Position numbers and translations under genes: made by a program. DNA of 64,000 nt from Hesseltinella vesiculosa (lineage: Eukaryota > Mucoromycota > Mucoromycetes > Mucorales > Cunninghamellaceae). The stretch covers positions 62,001 through 126,000 of the forward strand of contig MCGT01000004.1 in assembly GCA_002104935.1 (NCBI GenBank), given 5' to 3'. The notes beneath the pieces were generated by a model. That model did no database searches and was not told where the DNA came from. It saw only the letters and a list, made by a program, of their open reading frames with translations. This document shows, in pieces, positions 1 to 9,209 of the stretch. The number at the start of each line of letters is the position of its first letter. Position 1 is the first letter of the stretch.

Positions 1-3000
1 AGGTCCATACCAACGACAACCATTTGATTTTGCTGCTCAACACCACTCAGGCTCAAAATTCAGCCATTCAAGAGCATTTGCTCTCCCAAGGCATCCAAAT
101 AGACCATGGACTTCAAGTTATTGAGTACGATACCCCCTCAGACACAAGGTAACGAGAAACAAAGGCTTTCAACGCAAAATAAAAAAAAAACGAAAACTCA
201 ACTGTCTTACTTTGTGACAGAGCCGCCATGTACCGCCAGAGTGGGATCTTTGCTGTCACATCGCAAATCCTCGCTGTCGATTTATTATTGAAACGAGTCC
301 CCAGCACTCTCATTAATGGCATCATTATTTACAATGCACACCAGTGAGTTCCTTTGTCTATTTTCCTTGTATTTTTTTTTTTTCTGAAACGCGCGTGGCA
401 CAGTCAAAACTCACATGCGTCCTTTTCCATTGTAGAATCCGCCCCAACTCCATGGAAGACCTTGTGCTGCAAATCTATCGCAATGAAAACGAACAGGGGT
501 TCATCAAGGCCTTTTCAGACCATCCTGACGCGTTTACCTCGGGCTTCGCCCCGCTGCAAAACACTTTGAAAATCCTCCAACTGCGACACGTGGAGCTGTG
601 GCCAAGGTAGAAGAATAGGAGGAAAAGAAATCAGCCGCTCATTCCATGCTAGATTCCAAGTCGTAGTGGCAGAAAACTTGTCCAAAGGCAATGAAGAAGT
701 GATCGAGCTGCGTCAGCCAATGACGCCGGCCATGGACAAGATTCAAAACGCCTTGGTCGAATGCATGGAAACCACCATGTCCGAAGTGCGGCGCGCCAAT
801 AGCCGGGTAAAGACAGGACAAGGCAGGTAGAGAACAACGGACGAAACTCACCCATAATGACGTTGGCATAGGTGGATGTCCCTGAATACACGTTCGAGAA
901 CGCCCTGTTCAAGTCCTTTGACATGGTCATACGTCAACAATTGGATCCAGTGTGGCATCAAATCAGCCCCGACACAAAGCACTTGGTGGGTGATTTAAGA
1001 ATTCTGCGGCAACTGATAGCGTAAGGGCGGGAGAAAATGGCACGTCTAGATAACTAACGCAGAGGTTTCTTTAGCTATCTAACGGATTATGACAGCATCA
1101 CCTTCAACAGTTTTATCGAGACAATCATCTACACCAACTCAGCTCCTACTGGGTCTAAAGCAAGGCAATCCCAGTGGCTCTATTTGGACGCTGCTGATCG
1201 ATTCATCACCGTAGGATAAAGAGTGAAAAGGATATTCCCATCAGATGGCGATGCCTCTCACTTTTCATAGGCGGCAAGGAAACGTGTTTTTGTCAAGACC
1301 AGTGATCCAGAATATCAAGAAACACCACCTAACAACTTGGTGGTTGGCCCGAATGTACCCAAGGACATACGCCTTACTCTGGAAGAACATCCGAAATGGG
1401 GACTACTCAAGGATATCTTGCAAGAAATTGATCAGGATGCCACAACTAATACAGATCATGGTAGCAAAAAAAAAAAAAAAAAATAGAACCGAGCCGAAAG
1501 CGAACGCTCACTTTTTTTTATATTTATCCTTTTGGTCATGTGTGTTGATATGGCAGGTGCACCAGTGTTGGTGATGGTCAATGATCGCCGGACATGCAAG
1601 CAGCTACAAGAGTACCTGGCTTCCAGCCAAGGCTTCTTGAAACGACTGGCGGAGCACTATTTCTCTTGGCGCACCACGATGCTGCGCATGCAAAAGAAGC
1701 AAGACCCTCCGGCTTCGGCTGCTTCTGACTCAGCTTCGCACTTTGGCAATCGACATCCTCCCAACAAACGACGTCGCGTACGTGGTGGTTCAGCCACCGC
1801 CTCAGCCATGCCTAGGACGCCACAAGCCTACCGTGAAGAAATGCTACAAACTCTTCAAACGTAAAAAAAAGTGTCTTGCCTTTGAATCATCGACTGACAT
1901 TGCCTTTTTGCCTGTGATAGACTGGATACCCCTGACCCTGAGAGTGACAAGGAAGAAACTGAGCTGGATGACATCATGGCCACCATGGAGTTCGGCGACG
2001 ACGACCTGCTACCTGCTTTTGACCAGGTACCTCCAAGCTCATTGGTCACCATCCAATGTTATGAAAACGACAAAGACGAGCTGCTCCTCGAAGACTTCCA
2101 ACCAAGGTACATCATTATGTATAACCCCGATCCTGCGTTTATTCGCCGTGTAGAGGTAATTAGCCACCGCCTCCTTTTTTTTTTTAGTGGAGATTGACCC
2201 ATTTCTGCAGGTTTACCGAGCCATGAATCCTCAGCTGCCGATCCGAGTATACTTTATGATTTATGACAATTCCGTCGAGGAACAAAAGTATCTCAGTCTT
2301 GTACGCCGGGAGAAGGAAGCCTTTGAACGCTTGATTAGGGAAAAATCGGCAAGTCGAGCACAAACCTTGGGGGTGCATTCGTCTCACCCCCTTCATTTTT
2401 TCTCTGCCCTTTTTAGATCATGGCGATTCCCATTCGACAAAAGCCTGCCACCTCCGATGATGATCTTGTTCGCAAGGTCAGCTCTCGTTATGGTGGTGGT
2501 CGATTCCAATTAAATACCAAGAAAACGGCAAGTACACATTCCCACCCAAGAAATTAGACTGACCCTATTTTTTTTTTGTAAAAGGTGATTGTGGATATGC
2601 GAGAATTCAGAAGCTCGTTGCCGCCCATGCTGTATTCACAAGGTATCCACATTGTGCCTTGCACTTTGCAAGTCGGTGATTATATCCTGTCGCCTGAAAT
2701 CTGTGTCGAGCGCAAATCTATCAGCGATTTGATTCAATCGCTCAGTTCTGGCCGACTGTAAGTCTTGCGTTTTAAACAGGTTACCTTGTCCAACCCATTT
2801 CCATTTCAATGCATATGCCAATGCTGCCAGATACACACAATGCGAAAACATGAAACAACACTACCGTATTCCCATTCTTTTGATTGAATTTGACCAAGCC
2901 AAGTCGTTTTCCCTGCAGGTACTCTCTGTTGAGCGCGACATTGAATGTAGATCATCTTGCATTAACCCCGACATTTTCATTTATGCAAAGAACGCGGGTG

Positions 3001-3469
3001 ATATCAAAGATAACATTGTACCAACAGATATCACTTCCAAACTGACCATGTTGACATTGTCTTTTCCTACCATCCGTATCATCTGGTCCTCAAGTCCTCA
3101 GGAAACAACGGCCATTTTCAAGGAACTCAAGGTACCAAAAAAAAAAAAAAAACTCCCTCTCTCGAGTAACCCGATGCTCAACTCCTTCTTTGTCTCTTTT
3201 CTGGGTAGGAATCACATGAAGAGCCGGATGCTGAAGCGGCAGCGCAAGTAGGAGTGGACAACCCTGGGCAAATGAACACCATGGTCAATGCGACACCGGA
3301 AGACATTCTTCGTAGCATGCCAGGGATCAACTCCAAGAACTATCGCTTGATCATGAAGGCTGTCAAAAATCTGGAAGAATTGGCTCTGACGGAAGAAGCC
3401 ACGCTTCAAAAACTTATCGGCAAGGTGCCCGGCCACAAATTGTACAGATTTATTCATCGAACAAAATAG
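1..3469 (+). CDS. RAD1: XPF/Rad1 (ERCC4) structure-specific DNA repair endonuclease, 5' partial
   Basis: This is the catalytic subunit of the XPF-ERCC1 (Rad1-Rad10) nuclease, which cuts 5' of lesions in nucleotide excision repair and processes crosslinks and flaps. The reading frame is open from base 1, so the start lies outside the window. In order one sees the inactive helicase-like part ([30 protein letters not shown]), then the ERCC4 nuclease core with [19 protein letters not shown] at about 2675-2735 (the ERKxxxD active site), then a C-terminal helix-hairpin-helix tail (3254-3469; [13 protein letters not shown]) that in the family dimerises with ERCC1. At least ten short introns are needed, for example about 149-222 and 346-434, several with long A or T runs. 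The only oddity is the truncated 5' end. Identification is firm. Confidence 0.95.
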
Positions 3470-3868
3470 ATATTAAAAGAGGCGTGCTGGGTGCTGAAAA
3501 GAAGTTCAACCAACCCTCCCTTTACCCCACCCCTTAACCTTATTTTTAGCCGAGGCTTGATTCATTTTTTTTGATTATCATCCTTTGCCCCTCATCGCTT
3601 ATTTGTTTGATCATCAGAAAAGAAAGGGGTGGTATGGTTGCCTAGTTGTAATCAATAAAAAAAAAGCGTGAGTCCTGCAAAAAACTGGGGCTGGACAGCT
3701 TCAGAGGCCAAACACTCCTTTCAGCCTAGTTCTCCATTTGCTCCTAATTTAGAGTTGTTTATCTTTTTCTCCTTAATTTTGTGCTGCCAAATTATGAAAA
3801 ATTCAAACCACCTCTTTTTCCTTTCCTCTTTCTCTTCTTCTACTTTCAACTCATCCTTCACGTCCATT
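3470..3868. other. Intergenic: XPF 3' flank and G-gamma promoter
   Basis: AT-rich spacer with T runs and a pyrimidine-rich leader just before the next start codon. No further coding signal was found. Confidence 0.6.
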
Positions 3869-4173
3869 ATGGTGCGACAGACCGTCTCCGAAGCCAAATT
3901 GAAAAAACTATTGGATTTGAATGAACGGTTGAAAGAGCAACTGGAAATCCAACGCATTCCTGTCTCTGAGGCCAGTCGATCGTAAGAAATAGGAAGAAAC
4001 TTGCTGGGAAGCGACCGTTTCATTTTTTTTTTCTATCTCCTCACCCTCTCCGCAGCCTGATTGATTATTGCCAAGAAAATAACGATATCATGATCCCATC
4101 ACTGTGGGGTTCCAAACACCCTGACCCATTCACTGACCAAGTCACTGGCTGTGGCACTTGTGCTCTCATGTAA
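3869..4173 (+). CDS. Heterotrimeric G-protein gamma subunit
   Basis: Two exons (3869-3981 and 4056-4173) join in frame to a 76-residue protein. The N-terminal half is an amphipathic heptad helix (LKKLLDLNERLKEQLEIQRI), as expected for the coiled coil that pairs with G-beta. The second exon carries the family-like SLIDYCQENNDIMIPSLWG segment and ends in CGTCALM, a CAAX box for prenylation with a second upstream Cys that could be palmitoylated. The intron is GT...AG with a CTCAC branch-like motif. The protein should sit on the inner plasma membrane and act in pheromone or nutrient signalling. The start is the first ATG in frame with the helix and follows a T-rich leader; an open upstream extension with Phe-rich content is judged non-coding. 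Confidence 0.88.
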
Positions 4174-4927
4174 AAAAGAAGAACGATAATAATAATAAAT
4201 AAATCAGCCTGTAAAAAAAAATCCTGCGTGGAGTTTGGAAATTACCATTTTTGCACAGTCTCCACGGTCGAAGTCGGGTGCGCCAATACTTATGACGAGA
4301 GCAGACTCTTGGCTTTTATTCATCTTGCTTTTGTTTCCTGTTGCACTGGAAGAGGGAAAAAGAACGCAAATGAATCAACGCCGACAAAATCACAAAAAAC
4401 GCCCTAGTTTTTACGCAGCGTGTCAAAGTGACCAGCAAAAAAAAAACATACTGCGGCGTGCTTTTTACATTTCAGCCACACACGGACAAATGACAGGACA
4501 CAAAGAAAGGACAACGTCGTTTGAAAAAGAATGATGTCATCCATTTGAGTCTTTTTCCTTCATTTTGCCATTTAGGGTTTGGGCCTGGTCGGATGAAGCA
4601 CCAGCTTTAAAATAACAATGAACCAATGGCTCACCCTCGAAAGGCAGAGGAAGCCATTGGAGAAAAAAGTTGGTGAAGTTGATAAAGTTTTTCTTTTTCG
4701 ATTGGTTCCACCGCCTGTGTTTACATGCTTTTAACACTTGCCATTTCTGCTTCTTGAAGGGTGACTACGGCAAAAAAAAAAAAAAAAGCCAAAAAATCTA
4801 TTTTTGGGCGGTGATTCCCACTTGGCTGGACACATCATCTTTTTTTTAATTTCATCTCTCTCCCTCTTCTTCGTTTTCTTTTTTTTCTCTTTCATCCACT
4901 TTTTCATCCTTCGTTCTTTTCATACAA
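4174..4927. other. Intergenic region
   Basis: Contains A/T homopolymers, a CCATTGG motif near 4650 and a T/C-rich leader at 4840-4925 that feeds the downstream gene. Short open frames here have no recognisable domain or bias. Confidence 0.6.
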
Positions 4928-6105
4928 ATGGCTTATAACCAGCAATACGGTGGCTACCAGCAATCTCCCAGCACGCCTCATCCACAACCTGGCTATGGTT
5001 CACCCATGGGCCAACATCCTCCCCCTCAAGGTGGCCCCAACCGATACAGCCATCCTCCTCCTGGCACTCCCAGCCAAGCTGGCTATCCTCCTCCTGGTAC
5101 TCCCAGCCAAGGTGGCTATCCTCCTCCCGGTCAAGGTGGTTATCCTCCCCAAAACTATGGTAAATGAACTTCCATCTTTCCCTTTTATTTTGCCACTGAA
5201 AAAAAACAAGCGCGTGCCAAGATGTGACCCTTTTTTTATCCATCTTCATTTTCTCACAGGTCGTCCAATGCAACAAGGTCCTCCTCCCCCTCCCCCTGGT
5301 GCCGACCCTCAACTGTGGAGCTGGTTCACTGCTGTCGATACTGACCGTTCTGGACAACTGACTGTCGATGAGCTGCAACGAGCTCTGGTGAATGGTGACT
5401 GGTAAGTGATACGGTGGCATCAAGGAAATGCTCATCCCCTGATTTTTTTTCTTGCACGATTTTTAGGAGCCCTTTCAATATCGAAACAGTGCGCATGATG
5501 GTCAATATGTTCGATGCTGGTAAGTGGAAATCAAGAGAAAAGAGACGACGTCGCCCAGTGATCTCACCTCTTTGTTTTTATCAATAGACAACACCGGCAC
5601 CATCGATTTCAACGAATTTGCAGGACTCTGGAGATATATTGAAGACTGGAAGCGTTGCTTCCAAGCCTTCGATGCCGATGGCTCGGGCAGTATCGATGCC
5701 AAGGAAATGCACAATGCTCTGCGCACGTTTGGTTACAATCTCTCTGACCGCTTTGTCTCCATTCTGATCCAAAAATTCGATAAATATGGTAATATCAAAA
5801 CAACCGTCTGACCACTGAACAAAAACTGAACAGGCAATGGAATGTAATAATGACTGACGTTTTCTAGGAACTGGAACAGGCAAGGGTGACGTGACTTTTG
5901 ATAATTTTGTCCAAGCTTGTGTCAATGTCAAGACCCTTACCGACTCTTTCCGTGCTTATGATACTGACGGTGACGGTTGGATCCAAATCAACTATGAAAA
6001 CGTAAGCGTCCTCTCTTCCCCAATTCTCTTCGCCTTGGCAGCCTCTTAATCGTCAATCTTTTCTTTTCTTAGTTCTTGGAATTGGTCATCCGTCAACAAG
6101 CCTAA
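4928..6105 (+). CDS. Penta-EF-hand calcium-binding protein (ALG-2/peflin type)
   Basis: Six exons encode roughly 265 residues. The N-terminal 80 residues are a Pro/Gly/Tyr-rich repeat (GTPSQAGYPPP, GTPSQGGYPPP), typical of peflin/ALG-2-like proteins. Then come EF-hands: DTDRSGQLTVDE (EF1), DNTGTIDFNEF (EF2), DADGSGSIDAKE (EF3), a degenerate fourth loop after FDKYG, and DTDGDGWIQ (EF5), ending in FLELVIRQQA. Conserved Asp/Glu at loop positions 1 and 12 are present in EF1 and EF3. Family members bind calcium, dimerise through EF5 and link calcium to ESCRT, ER export or wall polarity. Introns are 50-100 nt and interrupt the EF-hand coding. The start is the first ATG after a long pyrimidine tract. 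Confidence 0.92.
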
Positions 6106-6670
6106 GAGGAGAGAACATAGCCCCTTTTCCTATTTATATATACTCCCTGGTTATTTTTTTTTTTTTTTTTTTTTGCTGTAATTCTGTACTTACTCTTTCC
6201 ATGCTACTCAACACCCCCTCATTAGCCTGTCATGTGCTCTTTTTTTTTTTTTACCTCTCTCTCATCTCTTTGGATTTATTGATCTGTTTGCCACTCTTTG
6301 CCCTCCCATACTTCTCGGTGCATTAACAATTAAAAAAAAATCGTTGCATTTGCGGTAACTTGTCAACGATGGCGGATAGGATGGCTGGAGCGGTCTTCGG
6401 AGTGCCTTTTTGAGCCCCTGAAATCGGCAGTGGCATTTCAGTTCACTTCTTTTTTCTCGGTGACCTGCAGCTTGATGGTTGGTTGAATGACATTGAGGGA
6501 GGTTTTGGTATATGAATCTGTGCGTTCACATATGCAGATCTAGCATGCAAAATGTCACAGAGAACAATGAAAGCTCGCAAGCCATTGATTGGTTCAATGT
6601 CCTGCATCTCACCCGAGTCAAAAGAAAAAAATTTTTCAAGAGAGGCGTGACTGGTGACCCAGCTCCCAAG

Positions 6671-6680
6671 TATAAAAAGG
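6671..6680 (+). promoter_or_regulatory. TATA-box-like element (TATAAAAAGG)
   Basis: A strong TATA consensus is followed by a T-rich leader and an ATG at 6735, the same arrangement as before the isocitrate lyase and P5C dehydrogenase genes in this window. An ATTGG (inverted CCAAT) lies about 85 nt upstream. No recognised protein follows. Confidence 0.4.
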
Positions 6681-6734
6681 CGACAGAGCCAGCAGCGAAG
6701 CTTTTTTTTTTTTTTTCTTTGAATCAAAAACATT

Positions 6735-6833
6735 ATGAATCACGGATGCACGCCACGATGTAGGTTAAGTCGTTCATTCGGCCATAGTTTTACATTGCCA
6801 GAAATCCACGGATTTCATCGCATCACCAGATAA
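6735..6833 (+). CDS. Possible 32-residue small ORF
   Basis: First ATG downstream of the TATA element at 6671, 32 codons to TAA. The peptide starts MNHGCTPRCRLSRSFGH and has no recognised domain. It may be the first exon of a longer or non-coding transcript. Support is positional only. Confidence 0.2.
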   Translation: MNHGCTPRCRLSRSFGHSFTLPEIHGFHRITR

Positions 6834-7324
6834 TAACAGATTTCTTTAAAGAACCAATTCTTGAAGTGGATTAATTTCTGCAATCGAGTCTTGGGCCGAC
6901 AGAATCTGAAAGTTTTTTTTTATGATATGAACAAATGAAAAGGTTTCCTCAGCTTTATGCTGGTCTACCATGAGCATGTTTTGAGCGTGTGTGTATGTGT
7001 GAGTGAAGAGTTGTCAATTGCAGGTTACGTTGGCTAGCTTCGTATACTTGAACCACAAAAAAAACCCGGTGAAGATCTCTGGGTGGCTTTGTTAGGACTG
7101 AGGTTGAATTCACATCAAACGCTTGAAATCGTCCAATAAAAATGGCCTCTTCTTTTTTTGCCACCCTGCGGTTACAATCTCTTTCAAAAAAACCTGCCCT
7201 TTGACAAATACCTTATTTCAAAATGAGTGTGCTTCGTAAAACAACGTACCCTAGCTTGCGAACACACAAGCAAAAAAATGTCGTTCATCGAAGCGTCTTA
7301 CTTTTCATACAGGATGTCATTGTA

Positions 7325-7495
7325 GGGGTAAGATGGCAGAGCTTAACGCAATAGATCAATTCTGGGCGATAGCCAAGAGCAAGCTGAAGCTCTATCCAAA
7401 AGAATTACGGAAGCCTACAACAGAGAAGATAAAACTCACTTCGAGACTTCATTTCACAAGTTCTGGGACAATTTGCCCACTCTCTCGAACTAAAG
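7325..7495 (+). pseudogene. Relic of a Tc1/mariner-like DDE transposase C-terminus
   Basis: The frame at 7333 reads AELNAIDQFWAIAKSKLK, which matches the C-terminal DDE_3-type motif PPYSPELNPIEQFW...KSKVK, including the Glu/Asp region before FW. The similarity then moves into another frame (RRITEAYNRE...FHKFWDNLPTLSN), which resembles the following helix of the same family. The catalytic Asp blocks and N-terminal HTH are missing, so only a frameshifted tail remains. Its position just upstream of a zinc-finger gene and a Fanzor gene marks this stretch as a transposon graveyard. Confidence 0.65.
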
Positions 7496-7639
7496 CATGT
7501 GACCAAACAAACACAAACAAAAGAGAAGGCACACCTGACTGGACTCTGAACCTCTCCCTCTCCCCCCCTTTTTTTTTCCATTTCCCCACCTTCTCGCTTC
7601 CATTCTGTATTGCCTGTTATCATGTCAGCAGCTCTTATA

Positions 7640-8356
7640 TCTCTCAACTAAACTGCTTTATCTGTCGCCGTTCATTCTCTGTGGCGCAAAAACTGAGAAA
7701 CCATATTTTTAGCAATCATGGTATTGACCTTGAGCCACGTAAACATGGCTTAAGGCGATTCAACACTGAGCAATTCATGTTTATAAAAAAAACTTCTGAT
7801 GCCTCACATGCTTTGGTGGAAGTACACTACGAATGCCCATCATGCCTTGATCATTATGCCACGATGGATGAATTGAAAGCCCATTTGACCGCGCATATTA
7901 GAAAGAAACAAGATAACAAGAAAAGGAACGCTTCTGCTTCAACAAGTGGTGAGCTTGGTGTAAGTGAGCCATTTATTTCCCATGTGTTTTTTTTATTTGC
8001 TCATTCAACCTCACTTTTTTGTTGCATTTGCAGCAGCCAAGCAGCAGTGCAGATGGCAGCGCCGTCTCGATCAAGGTATCCTTGATTAACCTTGTTCTTT
8101 CGCTCAAATAATTCTTGACGTTTAGAAAGCGAAAATACTGGTACCTTTTCATGACCCTCTCTTGGAGATACAAGAGCCAACGGAACCCGGGAGTGAGGAT
8201 GATGGTGAAATTGATCTGCGTACTATGCTCTTTCTTTGGGCCTATCGTCTGGCAAGTTTTATGTTATTCATTAAAAAGAATAGGAGTCATCCGGAACTCA
8301 CGGAAATGGCTGTTACACGGAGTAAAAAATTGCCCAATAAATCTTCTTTTTGGTAA
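7640..8356 (+). CDS. Small two-finger C2H2 zinc-finger protein, 5' end uncertain
   Basis: Three exons can be joined in phase: up to 7959, 8034-8075 and 8126-8356. The first carries two C2H2 fingers: CFICRRSFSVAQKLRNH with a second His four residues on, and YECPSCLDHYATMDELKAH...H. The middle is Ser/Lys-rich; the last exon is acidic then hydrophobic (EIDLRTMLFLWAYRLASFM) and ends KKLPNKSSFW. No ATG lies close upstream in frame, so either an upstream exon was missed or the 5' end was lost. The frame is open back into the transposase relic, probably by chance. The last exon contains one arm of a 60-nt inverted repeat. Function unknown; possibly a mobile-element passenger. Confidence 0.5.
8273..8332 (+). 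repeat. Arm 1 of a 60-nt inverted repeat
   Basis: Matches the reverse complement of 8876-8935 with a single mismatch. It encodes KNRSHPELTEMAVTRSKKL in the zinc-finger gene's last exon. Confidence 0.9.
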
Positions 8357-8483
8357 TATCTTCTATCGTCACCTATCCGGGATTACCTCAATTCTTGTTT
8401 TAGCATCAGGCTGTGACTCCTGGAACCAAAAAACAACGAAAAAAAAACGGGATTTTTTTGTCTTCCCTTTTTTTTTTACTTCA

Positions 8484-8867
8484 CTACATTCGCATGGTGT
8501 ACCTGGAGCTCTCTCTCCAAGTGCGTGGTGTATTATTCGCTCTCCTTGAGCGGCGAACTTCTTCCAGGTAACGATCAATGTTACCAGACGCTAAGGCTTC
8601 ATCGAAATGAGGGACTTGGTCGGTGGGCAAGTGCTGCCGCAGTTGACTTGCCAGTCTTTCAAAGTAGGCATCCTCGTTAGCACTGAGCTGATTAATCTGC
8701 TCTCGCTGTCGGCCATTTCGCGATAGTCGCTGGTTACTTCGAGCTTCCTCATTATTGATTTGCTCCAGGCGACGGAGAAGCGATTGACGTTCCTGTGCCC
8801 AGCCTTGTTGCTGACCCCTAATAGCCTGGTCGTCGTCATCCAAGGTGCCTCCTTTCCATTGATTCAC
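8484..8867 (-). CDS. Hypothetical charged helical protein fragment
   Basis: A 127-codon frame starting MNQWKGGTLDDDDQ, rich in Gln/Glu/Arg with heptad-like spacing (LLRRLEQINNEEARSN; FDEALASGNIDRYLEEVRRS). It looks like real coding sequence, with an amphipathic helix and balanced codons, but no family was recognised. It may splice on at a GT near 8500. It lies between the arms of the inverted repeat, on the strand opposite to the zinc-finger gene, which suggests that an inversion or an inverted duplication rearranged a former gene. Confidence 0.4.
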   Translation of the reverse strand: MNQWKGGTLDDDDQAIRGQQQGWAQERQSLLRRLEQINNEEARSNQRLSRNGRQREQINQLSANEDAYFERLASQLRQHLPTDQVPHFDEALASGNIDRYLEEVRRSRRANNTPRTWRESSRYTMRM

Positions 8868-8875
8868 GCATTGTT

Positions 8876-8935
8876 CAATTTTTTACTCCGTGTAACAGCC
8901 ATTTCCGTGAGTTCTGGATGACTCCTATTCTTTTT
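8876..8935 (-). repeat. Arm 2 of a 60-nt inverted repeat
   Basis: On the minus strand this copy again encodes KNRSHPELTEMAVTRSKKL, followed by NNA and a stop. One mismatch to arm 1. Further out on the minus strand (9035-8950) there is another coding-like stretch (TKQPRQQALIHAMLAKELSD). Confidence 0.9.
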
Positions 8936-9209
8936 TTATTTCATTAGTGTTTTAATCACTTAACTCTTTGGCAAGCATAGCGTGAATCAAAGCCTGTTGA
9001 CGAGGCTGTTTAGTCTTGGTTACAGTGGTGTTTTTATTTTTGATGTCGCATGTCTGATATTGAGTTGCCGCCCGGAGTTATAAATTTCAGGGTAAGTTTA
9101 GTATGCTGGATTGGGTCAGTGGCGGGAACACCTGCATTTTCAATCGCCTTTTTTTCTCAGGCGGATTCGCGTTTTCCTTTTTTTTTCTTCTCACTCAATC
9201 TTGCTTGAC

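Larger units (their letters stand above)
6106..7324. other. Intergenic region with T-tracts and an orphan promoter-like block
   Basis: The first 250 nt are the 3' flank of the EF-hand gene, with 10-20 nt T runs. A TATA element at 6671 and a short frame at 6735-6833 are listed separately. No longer gene was recognised on either strand. Confidence 0.5.

Noticed and set aside
7333..8085. One continuous 250-codon frame joining the transposase relic to the zinc fingers
   Set aside because: The transposase similarity changes frame within it and the linking residues are low complexity, so fusion is probably accidental.
9023..9045. TACAGTGGTG as a left Tc1-like terminus of the first Fanzor element
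   Set aside because: No matching inverted terminus was found on the right, and the outside sequence shows no confirmed TA duplication.
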